Assembly: GCA_021018995.1 (NCBI GenBank)
Contig: CM037590.1
Span: forward strand, 73,333,597 to 73,397,596
Origin: Chloranthus sessilifolius
Taxonomy: Eukaryota; Streptophyta; Magnoliopsida; Chloranthales; Chloranthaceae
Direction of reading: 5' to 3'
Length of the DNA: 64,000 nucleotides
The notes beneath the pieces are model-generated. The model searched no databases, was not told the DNA's origin, and saw nothing but the letters and a program-made list of their open reading frames with translations. Below, piece by piece: positions 21,609-34,025 of the stretch. The translations under genes and the position numbers were made by a program. The number at the start of each line of letters is the position of its first letter. The first letter of the stretch is position 1.

Positions 21609-22134
21609 TGCAAACAAAGAGGGACGACGCTCAGAATAAGAAGCAGAAAGGGATTGTTAATGAGGTTGGTATAGCCAAACAGGGTCGGCCTTAGGCCAAG
21701 GCCCAAAAGGCGGCCGCCTCGGGCCCGTAAATCTTGGAAGTCTTTACCATCTAATTGCTTAATATAAATTTTAATGTATGAAAGTATTGAATAAATCTAT
21801 TTGTTTAGTTGGTCAAGTAATTAGTGTTGCTTTAATTTTTATCCAAGAGGTTATGGGTTCAACTCTTCTCATGTCCCATATTTGCATTTTTTTTAATGGG
21901 ACATGGATTGGGTGTCGATTGGGTCAGTGCAAGTCCTTGGTCAGGTCACTGAACTATGGGTCAGGTCAAGCATATGTATTGACCCAGTAGATTCTCTGGC
22001 CCAATTTTGACTGGACCAAATTTGTTTAACCAAATCATTTATATATAATGTACCTCTAAAGACGCCCACACGTTCTCCGAAAGCACCCTACCTCGGACCC
22101 CTTGACAACCATTGATTCCTTCGAATGATATGAT

Positions 22135-24639
22135 TGTGACGACCCGACTTTTCCAATCCTTACGGTATAGGAAAGGCTGGTTCATCAACTTATTGATTTC
22201 TCAATAAGCCGTATTCAAACAGAGGCCGGCACATAACAATGATCTAAAACAGAGGCAAAGCAGAGATAATTCATAATTCAAAAGCTTGTAATAACAAATC
22301 TATCACGATGAGGAACCAAAAGGAACCACCGGTGATGGCCAATCCAACACCTAAACTAATGGTTCACGATGATGGTTCCTCAAGTGATATCAAAAAGAAC
22401 AAAATAAGGCCTAGGGCCCAATATTCAAAACAATATTCAGACAAAATACCAAAATACAGGATCTAAAGGTCAAGGGAAGAACTCCTCAGCAGGCAAGTCT
22501 AATTCCTCCTCAGGAATATAATCAGAATCCTCCAAATCCTCAGATCCCAAATCAGTCTCAGCACCTGTGACGTATAGTCGAGGGTGAGCTAACAGCAAAG
22601 CCCAATAGAGGAAACAAATCTATTTGCATTTCATTATAAGTAAAGGTTTTCAAAAGATGTAATTCGGATCAAATATGGTTTTCAAATGATGCTTTGCAAG
22701 CAAATTTCAGTTCTAATCTTGAGTTAAAACTGAATACATAAATCTGATGTGTTCGAAAATCTTCTGAATTAGTATGCTTCTTGTCGTAAATTTATAACTT
22801 AATTATATCTCTCAAATTCCTATAGCATGAGAGCAAAGTGTATACCGATGGGAAGACCCTACTGACCATCGTCGTTCATGAACCCTTTTTCTGAATACAA
22901 AAGCCCCTACGCAATGAGGGAAACTTGCCAAAGTTATACCGTCAACACGGTTGGTAGAATCTAGGGCATCGTTGCGTACCTCAAATCAAATGCAATTGCT
23001 AACACATATCAAGGCTTATTATATCATATCTTGATTTTCAAAGTTCTGATTCAAAGGTCTGATTCAAAGATTAACTGAGGTTCTAAGGTTCGAATTACAA
23101 AGTTCTTAATTTTAGCAAAGTATCCATGCTGAGGTTCTGATGTCCATAACAGATTTCAAATACATGCTGATGTTAATAATGATTTCAAATACATGCTTCT
23201 CAAGAGAAATAGTCAAAACAGTCCCTACTTATAATAGAATACAAATAATGTGTAGGGTTCCCCTACCTTAACAAAGAGCTTCAAAAATCACGCATAAACA
23301 GTCCTCACCAAGGACTCCCAAGAGTCAAAACCTACATATATTAACACTTTTAGTGTTAATATAAGACAAAAAAAATCAAACTAAAACTTGCAGATTAAAA
23401 ATCCAATAAAATTTTAAATGCCAAAACAGGATGAACAATTTGTGGGTCAAATCTGAAATTCGATGGTCGAATTCAATTTGACCCTTGAATTCAAAGCACA
23501 TCATCCCAAAATGGGAAAAATCACACATCGATGCATGGCCATCGATTTTAGATTGAACCACGACCATCGATCACAGATTTTCTAAAATTCCCAAAAATGG
23601 GAAAAATCACACATCGATCAGTGGCCATCAGTTTTAGATTGAACCACGACCATCGATCACATGATTTTCTAAACGGTCCCAAAATGGGAAAAATCGCACA
23701 TCGATGCTGGCCATCAGTTTTACATTGAACCCACATCGGATCACATCAGATTTTCTAAATTCCCAAAATGGGAAAAATCGCACATCGATGCATGGCCATC
23801 AGTTTTAGATTGAACCACGACCATCGGATCACACAGATTTTCTAAATTCCCAAAATGGGAAAAATCGCACATCGATCAGGGCCATCGATTTTACAATGAA
23901 CCACACCATCGGATCACACAGATTTTCTAACAAATTCCCAAAAATGGGAAAAATCACATCGATTGGCCATCAGATTTTAGATTGAACCACAGCCATGTCT
24001 TCTTTAATTCTAAGCAAAACATAAACAAAATAACACAAGGAGGTTTCATCGACCTACCTCTTGTAGTTTAAACCGTTGATTCCAAGCTCCAAGCTCCAAG
24101 TTCCATGGTTCAGATTTTCACTTCAGTCCATCATAAAGAAACGACCACAGCCATTAGATCACACAGATTTTTCTCACTCTCCACATCACTCTTCTCTTTC
24201 AATATATCAAACTGATCCTAAGACAATTTCAAAGCTAATTAATGGTTGAGATGTGAAGAGGAGGTCTCAATCTCTCTAGATCTAGGATCAAACGAGCAAG
24301 GTCTTTAGAAGCTTAAATTCCAAAGAGAGTGGGAGAGTTAATCTTCTCTTGCACTCTCTCTCTCTTATAACCAAACCTAAGCAACTATAATATCTAGATT
24401 TTTTTGTATTTGTAACTTATCCACTTAAGTTGAGAACATATCTAGTGTTAACCACCAACACCAACCCAATAGTATAAGTTATCGATTTCATGACTTGCAC
24501 ACCTCTCGAGACCAACTCCTTTGGCCATTAGTCTTACCATAGCCTTAGCTTACCAAAAGTCTAAAAATATTCTACAGTATTTTCCGGGCACGCTTACCGA
24601 GGTAAATGAAAATATGCCAAAAATATCAAGGATATTACA
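22135..24639 (-). mobile_element. Solo LTR F, Tekay/Del type, minus orientation
   Basis: A 2505-base segment starting TGTGACGACCCGAC and ending GGATATTACA, flanked by the perfect 5-bp TSD ATGAT (22130-22134, 24640-24644). Its reverse complement starts TGTAATATCC and ends GGTCGTCACA, as expected for this LTR group, and resembles LTR E and 8790-9524. There is no internal region, so it arose by LTR-LTR recombination. An 86-bp tandem array lies inside. Confidence 0.9.
23490..24000. repeat. 86-bp tandem repeat array inside LTR F
   Basis: About six diverged copies of a unit containing CCCAAAATGGGAAAAATC, ACACATCGATG, GGCCATCAGTTTTAGATTG and GATCACACAGATTTTC. Copy starts are near 23504, 23590, 23677, 23761, 23851 and 23937. 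Unit length varies from 84 to 90 bases. Internal LTR satellite-like arrays can be recombination substrates. Confidence 0.88.
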
Positions 24640-25139
24640 ATGATGGAGTTTGCTTTTCATACCTATCTTTCACAAAATAGATCTTCATACCATGGCCCAC
24701 TATCATATGACAATTTTTTAATCCATGTGTCACAAATTCCCAAAAAATGCCAGTGAAAGATTCAATGGCAGTTAAAGTAATAAAAAATGTTATTGGTTGG
24801 ATTACACGATCCATTGGGTACCTTTTACTATTTATTTGTTCTTTTTTTGTATTGTATTTTTCTTTAATATATACTTTCGTTAATTTGTTAGTTACATTTT
24901 CAAATTATAAACAATAGAATGGAATATAGAGATATTTCTAATTTAGAAGCAATGAGTATTATTTTATTTGTCACAAAATAAAAAATTATGGTAATTTTTT
25001 ATTTAAAGATTAATATGAAAGAGGGGCCTCATTTTAGGAACTTGCCTTAGGCCACCAAAATCTCAGGGCCTGCCTTGTAGCCGAACAAGCTCCATATAAT
25101 GATGGAAACATGTTGTCAGTAATTTTTGATAAATATTCA

Positions 25140-25676
25140 CAAAATGCATGAATATTTGATTCAGGGTGCTCCTACCACATGTGTCCAAATAGAGACTGAT
25201 TCACATCTTATAAAGAGGTGGATGGCGAGACGGGTTTAATGGGCAACAATATGGCATGTAAAATAGCTAGAAAGGAGAGTATCAAAATAAAGATGCACGA
25301 TGGGGTTATGAGAACATTGACCGATGTACGCCATGTTCTAGAACTGAAGACGAATCTCATATCGCTTAGTACACTAGACTCTAATGGGATCAAGTTTGCA
25401 GCTCAAGGTAGAGTTTTGAAGTTGACAAAGGGTTCTCTTATTGTAATGAAAGCGGAAAAGGTTGGAAACATTTACTTTCTATCAGGGAGTACAGTGACAG
25501 GTAGAGCAGAAGTATCTACGTCAGATGATAGTAGTTTATCCTCTACACAGTTATGGCACATGCGCCTGGGGCACATGTCAGAAAGAGGGATGACAGAGTT
25601 GAGCAAGCAGGGCTTGTTGAAAGGTGTAAAGGTCGATAAAGTTAACTTTTGTGAGCATTGTGTCTTCGGAAAATAG
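25140..25676 (+). pseudogene. Copia B protease and GAG-pre-integrase
   Basis: The protease active site reads FDSGCSYHMCPNRD at about 25157-25195, with D-S-G intact, followed by a stop where W is expected (D-stop-FTSYKEVDG). Then comes DVRHVLELKTNLISLSTLDS and the pre-integrase motif QLWHMRLGHMSERGMTELS at 25549. The zinc-binding region ends FCEHCVFGK. It cuts the polyprotein and leads into integrase. Confidence 0.88.
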
Positions 25677-26435
25677 TACAGGGTCAAGTTCAATACAACA
25701 GTTCATACTACAAAAGGCACATTGGATTATATACATTCAAATGTATGGAGGCCTTCAAAGGTCCCTTCTAAAGGTGGTGTCAGGTACTTCGTCCCCTTCA
25801 TCGATTATTACTCTCGATATGTATAGATCTACATGATGAAGAGTAAGGATGACGTGTTGAAAATCTTCAAGAGGTGAAAAATACTATTTGAGAACCAAAC
25901 TGAAAGGAAGGTCAAGCGGATGAGAACTGATAATAGTAGTCAGTACACCAATGAAAAGTTCTAGGAGTTCTGAGAAGATAACGGTATTGTTAGGTACTTC
26001 ACAGTGAGGAATACACCGTAACAGAGGGTAGCGGAATGTATGAACATAACTCTACTTTAAAATGCAAGATGTATGTTATCCAATGTGGGATTGGGTAAAA
26101 AGTTTTGGATTGAGGCAGTCAGTACAACGTTCTATCTAGTAAACGGATCACCGTCTACAACAATAGAGTGCAAGACTCCGATTGAGATGTAGTCAGGAAA
26201 GCCTGCAGATCACAGTGCACTTAGAGTCTTTGGTTGCACAATTTATTATCATATCAGAGATAATAAAATTGACTCAAAGGCTAAGAAAATAATTTTCTTA
26301 GGGTATGTAAATGGTGTGAAAGGATACAGTTTATGGTGTCCTGAGTAGAATAAGGTTGTGATTAATAGAGATGTAACCTTTGATAAATCAGTTATGCGAA
26401 TTTCTAACAAACAGATCATGAAAATTGGATAAGAG
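25677..26435 (+). pseudogene. Copia B integrase core
   Basis: In frame with many stops: TLDYIHSNVWRPSKVPSKG, YFVPFIDYYSRYV (D region), RMRTDNSSQYTN (second D) and AECMNITLL (glutamate region, AE retained). The downstream KIDSKAKKIIFLGYVNGVKGY motif is typical of copia integrase C-termini. At least seven stops destroy it. Confidence 0.87.
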
Positions 26436-27405
26436 GTGGCGGAAGATCAGCTTGAGGTGGAGTTAGAAACTCCTACAGTTATTACATTAGAGGAAAGTGT
26501 AGAAACAGTTGAGAGAGAGCCAGAACAATTCTTAGCGGGTGGAAGACCCAAAAAGAATGTTAGAGCACCAATTCATTACAATTACGAGGATATGATCACC
26601 TACGTGCTGACATTTGATGGCAATAAGTCATCTTCATTCAAGGATGCAATCAGTAGTAGACGTGCATGGGAATGAAAGACCGCAATGGGTGAAGAGATGG
26701 ATTCTCTTTACAAGAATCAAACTTAGAAACTAATAGAGTTACCTAAGGGAAAGAGAGCAATTAGGTGCAAGTCAATTTATAAGAAGAAACAGGATTCTCC
26801 GGAAAGAAGTGGTGCAAGGTACAAAGCACGGTTGGTAGCAAAAGGCTATGTGCAAAAAGAAGGCATTGATTACAATGAGGTGTTTTCACCGATTGTGAAA
26901 CACACTTCAACATGAGTTTTGTTGTCAATTATAGTACAGTTGGACTTAGAGTTGGAATAACTCGATGTGAAAATAATATTTTCACATGGTAATCTGGAGG
27001 ATGAGATCTATATGAACCAATCTGAAGGGTTTAAGTCTCCTAAAGAAGAGAGGTTTGTGTGCAAACTGAAGAAGTCCTTATACAGGTTGAAGCAGTCACT
27101 GAGACAGTGGTATAAGAGGCTTGATACGTTCATGGTGGGCAAAAATTATATTCGAAGTGAATACAACAACTGTGTTTATTTCAAGAGGTTAGAGGATGAC
27201 ACATTTATTTACCTTCTCCTGTATATTGATGGCATGCTCATAGTCGCAAAGAGCATGGTGGAGATCAACAAGTTGAAATCTCAACTTGGCATGGAGTTTG
27301 AGATGAAGGATCTTGGCGCGACGAGAAAGATTCTTGGGATGAAAATTCAGTGAGAATAAAAGTTGATCTGACATAGAAGAGTTATCTGGAAAAGGTACTC
27401 TCATG
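26436..27405 (+). pseudogene. Copia B reverse transcriptase, first part
   Basis: RT blocks present: [20 protein letters not shown] near 26818, KKSLYRLKQSLRQWYKR near 27070, and the catalytic block YLLLYIDGMLI near 27210, where the second catalytic Asp of the DD pair is Gly. LKSQLGMEFEMKDLGATRKILGM follows. The frame then runs into the LTR of element C at 27411. The D-to-G change would abolish activity. Confidence 0.88.
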
Positions 27406-27410
27406 GTATG

Positions 27411-28853
27411 TGATCAATCACAAAATATGTCATTTTATCACCCTTAACTTAGTGATGCTAGACCCCAATTTACTATTAATAAGATAATGATGTACATATA
27501 TTAAGAATATATAGCAAACAAGAGCCAAAGCATTAATCTTCATCAAAATGAACTCAAAAAGCAGTAAGAAAGACGATTGAGCACAGCAAAAAACTCAAAT
27601 CGTACTTGGAAGCCAGTAAAGTAAGAAATTACAAAAGACGACTTAGCAATGCTGAAGAGAAAATAAGAAATCTTAATTTACGATTCTTCAAAATACATTT
27701 TAAGAAGAAAGCGATATAAGAGGATTGTGATCGTTCATACTGGAAAATCGTACAGAAAGATGCACAGAAAAGAGAAAATCGTATTCATGATTTTGCAAGA
27801 ATAAAAGCTCCTATATGCTGTTGATCACGTAAGAACTACACTACCACACACAGAATTAGAAGATCTCTTGAATTAGAAGTCCAGTAATCCACGGATCTGA
27901 GAAGATTAACGAAAGACTCCTAAAATAACTCTATTCCTGAAATAGAAGAAAAATCATACACACATCTACCAATCAAAGCAAGAAAGAATTAGGATTAGAA
28001 GTAGAGTTATATTAGGAATCCTTTATTCTTAGTAGTTTTCTTTTCTTAGGATTTGAATAATGTAAACCGACTTCTTATGATATATAAATAAGAGAACTCG
28101 ACATAGGAGAAGAGTTATCGAAGAAACTCTCAGCATCAATTGGCGACTGAGGTTGAGTTTTTTCCGATTATCTTTAGTTTAGAATAATTTAGATATCTAA
28201 GGTTTCTTGAGAGCAATTGACAACTACAATTGAGAGCTGGAAGATTAGAGTAGAGTATCCGTAATTTCTCAGAAGCAATTGACTCCTGTGATTGAGGGAC
28301 GAAAGATCTTTTTATTGCTTTCTAGTTTATATTTATTTTCATGAACTTTACTACTTTGTAAACATCTAAAAGTTTTTTATTTGAATTGACGACTCAGATT
28401 GAAAATTTACAGATCAGTGTAACAGTTTTACTTTTCCATCTTCAATTTTCTTGAGTTTGATTGACGCCCAAATTTTAGGAAGATTATTTATTAGTATAAA
28501 TCTGTGTTAAGGGATTCTAGTTTTTGATTGATGCTCAAATTCTAGAGGACTGAGATCAGTGTAATGGTATTCTATTTTGTAAGTATCCGAGAACTGAAAG
28601 ATTGTGATTGACGACCATAATCTGGAAGGATGAATATTTAGTTTTATTTTCTGCAATTAGTTTTAAACAAATCATTCTTTTATTTATATTTGTCCAGTAG
28701 TTTATGATCTCAAAAGACAAATATAAGTTTTTAAATAAATGAAAAATACATCAGAATAATCATCTTCCTCGTGGAACGATCCTATACTAGTGCTGCAATT
28801 TCCATTGTGTGCTTGCAATAGGTTAAGGCTTTAGTACAATTATAGCCACATCA
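27411..28853 (+). repeat. 5' LTR of element C
   Basis: A 1443-base LTR, TGATCAATCAC to GCCACATCA. It carries short directly repeated words such as TTGACGAC and AATTGACGACTCAGATTG. The 3' copy is shorter. Confidence 0.9.
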
Positions 28854-28880
28854 AGTTTTCGGTGCAGCTGTCGGGGAAGC
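28854..28880 (+). other. Primer-binding region of element C
   Basis: GTTTTCGGTGCAGCTGTCGGGG immediately after the LTR resembles the Athila/Tat primer region, which in family members reads TTTTGGCGCCGTTGCCGGGG. Several positions differ, as expected for an old copy. 28881-29100 beyond is T-rich leader. Confidence 0.6.
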
Positions 28881-29059
28881 AGATTTTATTCTTTTTTTTT
28901 TTTTTTGAAAATTAATATTTATCTTTCTCTTTTATTTTTCTTTATATTTTTACTTTCTTTAATCACTTCTTAGTCTTTTGCAGGTTTACTCAGAGTAGCG
29001 AATCACAGGTTTCAACATTTCCCCTAATCAGAGAAGCTAGAGGCTTAGATTTGTTTTCT

Positions 29060-30293
29060 CTCCCTGCTTTCTAAAAAAAAAATGGAACATAAATTTAAAT
29101 AATTAGCTATGTAAGGCCACGACAAATCATTTTGGCCAAGTTATCAGCCGACTTATGTCCCGATGGAACACCCAACTACCCCCTTTTATCCAACCGTAAC
29201 GGAAACTGAGCAAGCCTTTGTTTCTCATTGGGGTAGTTATGAGAATTCCTATAATTCTCAGTGGGAAAACTACTATGACTTCCCAAGGGTGACTCAACAA
29301 GAATTATCTTATGTATACCCACAATATCCTCAGCACTAACAATAGGTATATGCCTCAAACCAATCTTTTGACCAACAACCCAATGGAGATAATGATGCTA
29401 CTATTGTCCAGATCCTCCAAGATCTACAACAACAGGTGCTTCAACGTTCTAAGGAACTATCTCGACTTACCAAATTCTCCTAAGACTTACATTCTTGTAC
29501 TCAATCCATTACAAACCTAAAAATCTAAGTTGTGCAACTAGCGACACAAAGGGTGGAAAGAGAGAGTCACCAAGCGTGTTCGCTAATAGTGAACAACTTG
29601 GGAGGACAACTTCGTGAGGGAAATACACCAATTTTCACATCTCACATTCAAGTTGTTCAGACCTTAAGAAGCGGCAGAACTGTTGACAATAGGGTAGAGA
29701 TGCCTACACCAATAGCTGTCTCTGAAATCGAAGAAAAAGAACGTGAAGCCATAGAAGGAGTCCCAATGTCAGAAAAACCAAAGAAACTAGAAAAAGAAAA
29801 TCAAAAAAATAATAAGAAAGATAGTGCACCTAACTTTGTAACTGAAGTACCTTATGTACCAAAGTTACCATTTTCTAATGCCTTTGGTGCACCGTCTCCT
29901 TTTGATAAAAATCCCAAAAAGTTAGAAGAAATAACTGAAATCTTCAAAGAAGTGAAGATTAACTTGCCCCTCCTGGAGGCAATCAAGTAAATCCTAGCCT
30001 ATACACAATTCCTGAAAGAGATTTGCATGCAGAAACAAAAGCGATGAAACAATGTATCGCAAAAAGTCTTCTTGATGGAACAAGTAAGCTCAATCTTGCA
30101 AGCTAGAATTCTGCCCAAGCTTAAGGATCCTGGAGTGCCCACAATTCCATGTATCATAGGAGATCACACGATAAACAAAGCACTTCTGGATCTGGGAGCC
30201 AGCGTAAATCTATTGCCATACTTTGTCTACAAAAAATTGGGACTCGGAGACATGAGGCCTACTTCGGTAACTCTTCAATTAGCCGATAGATAA
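29060..30293 (+). pseudogene. Element C gag remnant and protease
   Basis: Only a gag tail is present: Gln/Tyr-rich pieces (29100-29500), then VERESHQACSLIVNNLGGQL at 29553 and a lysine-rich linker, without a Retrotrans_gag core or zinc knuckles. The segment LPKLKDPGVPTIPCIIGD leads to the protease active site ALLDLGASVNLLPYFVYKKL at about 30180-30240, the D-L-G-A-S-V-N form typical of Athila-type elements. Frameshifts near 30000 and 30290 break it. Confidence 0.82.
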
Positions 30294-31050
30294 AAAAGAA
30301 TGGCGTGTAGGAATTATTGAATATGTAATGGTTGGGGTTGACAAATTTATTTTTCCAGTCGATTTCTTAGTATTAGACATGGAACCAAGTTCAAAATCTC
30401 TAACATAAATTCTCGTTATACTCGGTAGACCATTCTTAGCCACGACCAACGCTTGCATAAACTATAAAATCGGGGTGATAGAAGTTTCTTTTGGAGACAT
30501 GTGAATTCAGTTATATGTCTTCTCAACAGCCAACTAGATGGCTTCAATCGATGACGAGAAATGCTTCAGTATAGATGAAATTGAAGAATTAATAGAAGAG
30601 ACATTGTCTCTAGTCTTATCCAAGGATACACTTCAAATATGGTATACGAACTTGGGGGAATCGGAATAGCAATTAGAGGAGGTGACCTATTTACTGGATG
30701 CTTAATCTCGTGATTTCCAATCAAGAACTTGGAAGCTATGGATAGAACCTTTACCCGTTACTTCTAAGGAACCGTTACTGTCATCTATAAAAAAGGCACC
30801 ATCCTTAGATTTGAAACTACTTCCCGACACCCTTAAATACACTTTTCTTGGGCCTAATGTAACTCTCCTAATTATCATTTCATCTACTCTTAACATGAAA
30901 GAAGAGAGTAAGTTATTGGTCATACTTGTGAAGCACAAGCGTGCAATAGGATGGATTGTTGTTGACCTAAAAGGGTTTGATCCTTCGATATGTATGCATC
31001 GAATTTACTTAGAGGACACTGCCAAGATTTCACGAGAAAGTCAGTGACGA

Positions 31051-31960
31051 TTGAATCCAAACATGAGGGAAGTCGTACAGAAAGAAATCATGAAATTATT
31101 AGATGTTGGTATTATCTATCTGATTTCTAATAGTGAGTGGGTGAGTCCCATCCAGGTAGTCCCAAAGAAGTCTGAGATTGCTGTCAAGGAAAATTTAGTC
31201 GGTGAGTTGGTGCCATTATGTGAAACCACAGGGTGGCGCATATGTATTGACTATCGGAAACTCAACTCAATGACTTGCAAGGATCACTTTCTATTGCCCT
31301 TTATCGATCAAATTTTAGAAAAACTTGCGGGTTAAGAATATTTTTGCTTTTTAGATGGATATTCAGGGTATAATCAAGTTTCAGTATACTCGAAAGATCA
31401 AAAGAAGACTACCTTCATGTATCCTTTTGGGACGTTTGTTTATTGACTCATGCCTTTTGGGTTATGCAATGCTCCAACAATATTCCAAAGATGCATGATG
31501 ACTATCTTTTCTAACATGATAGACAAATTTCTTGAGATATTCATGAATGATTTTTCGATATTTGACTGAATTTTTTACTCTTGTCTTAATCATCTTGCCC
31601 TTGTCTTAGAAAGATGCAAAAAAACTAATTTGATTCTAAGTTGGGAAAAGAGTCATTTTATGATTCAAGAAGGCACAGTCTTAGGGCATATTGTCTCCAA
31701 AAGAGGAATAGAAGTTGACAGAGCTAAAATCAATATAATAGCAAATCTACCGCCACCAACTTCGGTACGATAGATTCAATCCTTCCTTGACCATGCTGGC
31801 TTCTATCGCCACTTCATCAAAGGTTTATCAAAAATCTCGAGACTGTTGTGCCACTTATTAGCAAATAATGTACCTTTTGACTTTGACGATGCCTGTCTTA
31901 ACGTATTTAATAAGCATCAAGCACTTCTTTCATCTACACCAATTATCTAACCTCTTGACT
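31051..31960 (+). pseudogene. Element C reverse transcriptase
   Basis: RT blocks: VVQKEIMKLLDVGIIYLIS, GWRICIDYRKLNSMTCKDHF, LDGYSGYNQVSV, MPFGLCNAPTIFQRCM, then the catalytic block FLEIFMNDFSIF. The expected F-M-D-D is F-M-N-D, so one catalytic Asp is Asn. GHIVSKRGIEVDRAKI follows. Stops at 31334, 31446 and 31547 interrupt it. Confidence 0.88.
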
Positions 31961-32391
31961 AGTACTCCCTACCTTTTGAAGTGATGTGTGACGCCTCTTA
32001 TCACACAATAGGTGCAGTCTTAGGACAACGAAAAGACAAGGTTCCTCATATAATTTATTACGTGAGTCGAACTTTGATTGAAGCTCAGGTAAACTACACC
32101 ACTACTAAAAAAGAGCTTCTAGCTGTAGTGTTTGCATTGGATAAATTTTGGTAATACCTATTGGGATCGAATATTATCATCTTCTCTGATCATTTTGTAT
32201 TAAAATATTTATTGACCAAAAAAGATGTCAAGCCTAGACTAATCAGATGGATCCTAATTTTACAAGAATTCAACTTCGAAATCAAATATAAAAAGGGAGT
32301 TGAGAACGTTGTGGTTGATCACCTGTCCAGAATTGAAATCCCTGAATCCATCAGTAAAGAATCTCTGCGCGATACCTTTCCGGACGAGTAA
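31961..32391 (+). pseudogene. Element C RNase H
   Basis: Starts LPFEVMCDASYHTIGAVLGQ (D-A-S retained), then QVNYTTTKKELLAVVFALDK with the catalytic Glu. FSDHFVLKYLLTKKDVKPRL and ENVVVDHLSRIE follow. One stop lies at 32153 (FW-stop-YLLG). It degrades template RNA during cDNA synthesis. Confidence 0.87.
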
Positions 32392-32539
32392 CTTTTTGCC
32401 ATCCAAGCGACAGTACCATGGTACACTAACATCGTGAATTATCTGACAACAAGTTAGATTCCTCTGACCTGGTCCAATTAGGGCATATATATTTTCTATT
32501 CCAACGTAAAATACTATATTTGGGAGGATCCTGACTTAT

Positions 32540-33083
32540 TTAAGATAAGTCTAAACCAGCTAATTAGGAAATGTGTGCCCAATAGTGACACCCATAATAT
32601 TCTACAATTCTATCACACATATGCTTGTGGGGGCCACTTCGATAGAAAGAAAACGGCTGCCAAAGTATTGCAATCAGAATTTTATTGGTCATTGTTATTT
32701 AAAGATGCTCATAATTTTTGTCAGGCCCTATGATCGGTGTCAGAAGGCAGGAGCCATGTCCCGAAGTAATATGATGCCCCTCCAACCGATATTGATCGCA
32801 GAACCCTTTGATGTGTGGGGCATAGATTTCATGGGTCCCTTCTCACCTTCTTTTGGATTCATGTATATACTTAAGGTTGTCGATTATGTCAGAATGGGTC
32901 GAGGCAACAACCATAAGAATAAATGATCATAAGGTGGTAGTTTCATTTATCAGGGAGAATATATTTTCACTGTTTGAAACCTCGCGAGCTATCATAAGTG
33001 ATGGAGGAAGTCATTTTTGCAACAAATATTTTGAAAGTTTGCTCAAGAAATATGATGTTATTCACAAAATTGTAACGCCCTAT
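32540..33083 (+). pseudogene. Element C integrase, N-terminal part
   Basis: The zinc-finger region (CGGHFDRKKTAAKVLQSEFYW near 32625-32690) is followed by the catalytic core IDFMGPFSPSFGFMYILKVVDYV and ISDGGSHFCN, giving both aspartates. The frame breaks at HKIVTPY, where LTR D is inserted; it resumes at 37201 with SQTSGQVEVSNREIKKIL. Frameshifts occur near 32560, 32730 and 32900. Confidence 0.87.
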
Positions 33084-34025
33084 TGGTCTTGATTCTTTTA
33101 TGTATATATTTATTAATCTCAATTCTAAGTCAAGCGCACAATGGAAATCATAGTACTAGCATAGGATCTTTCCTACGAGGAAGTTTATTTATCTCATATC
33201 TCTAATCTATATATCTTAATTAAATTATTATCTTAAAAACTTCTATTTATCTTTAAAGATCTAATCTACTGGAGAAATATAAATAAAAGAACTTTTATTA
33301 AACTGAAGTGCATAAAATAAATCCTAAATCCTTCTTCTTCAGATTGAGGTCGTCAATCCCAATCTTTAGTTTTTGGATATTTATGAAATTAAACAGTACC
33401 ATTACACTATATCTCTAGTTTCTTAGCATTGCAATACAAAAATCCTATCAATATAGATTTAATCTAATCAACAACTTCCTAAAATCTGAGCGTCAATCAA
33501 ACTTTAGAAAACTGAAGATGAAAAATAAAAACCGTTACACCAATCTGCAACTTCTAACCTGAGTCGTGAATTCAAATTAAAACTTTGAGATGTTTACAAA
33601 GCAATAAATTCTAAACTAAAAAACAAAGGAAAAATATATCCTTCACCCTTCAGTCGGAGTCATCAATTCCTTTTGAGAAACTACGAATAACTACACTAAT
33701 CTTCAGCACTCAATTGCAGACGTCAATTGCTCTTGAGAAACCTCAGATATCTAAACTACTCTAACTATGTTACACTACTTTGATCAGAAGAAAATCTAAT
33801 CTAATTCGTCAATTGATGCTGAATTCTTCGATACTTTATTCCTAAACCTGGCTCTCTTATTTATAGATCATAAGGATTCGGTTTACAAGACTTCTAATTC
33901 TAATAAAAGAAATAAAAACTATCCTAATATAATTCTACTTCTAATTTTATCTTTCCTTCTTCCTTTAGTTTGATGCGCTTTTAGAATGTTCTCTAATTTT
34001 CAGTGGCAGAGTCCTTCTAAGTTTA

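Larger units (their letters stand above)
22056..24760. mobile_element. Foldback element split by solo LTR F
   Basis: Left part 22056-22134 (GTACCTCTAAAGACGCCCAC, then TTGATTCCTTCGAATGATAT) and right part 24640-24755 (TCACAAAATAGATCTTC, then CATGGCCCACTATCATATGAC) follow the arm order of this family. The solo LTR insertion, with TSD ATGAT, separates them. The second arm is not complete. Confidence 0.55.
21680..25077. mobile_element. hAT element carrying a solo LTR
   Basis: Ends CAGGGTCGGCCTTAGGCC and, inverted, CAAGGCAGGCCCTGAG with a second CCTAAGGC inside. The TSD is TAGCCAAA (21672-21679) versus TAGCCGAA (25078-25085), 8 bp with one difference. It interrupts copia B just after the zinc knuckle. 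Without the solo LTR it is about 890 bases and has no transposase. It also carries part of a foldback element. Confidence 0.88.

Noticed and set aside
23490-24000. The 86-bp array in LTR F as a CRISPR array
   Set aside because: Units are contiguous and diverged without unique spacers, and the context is a plant LTR.
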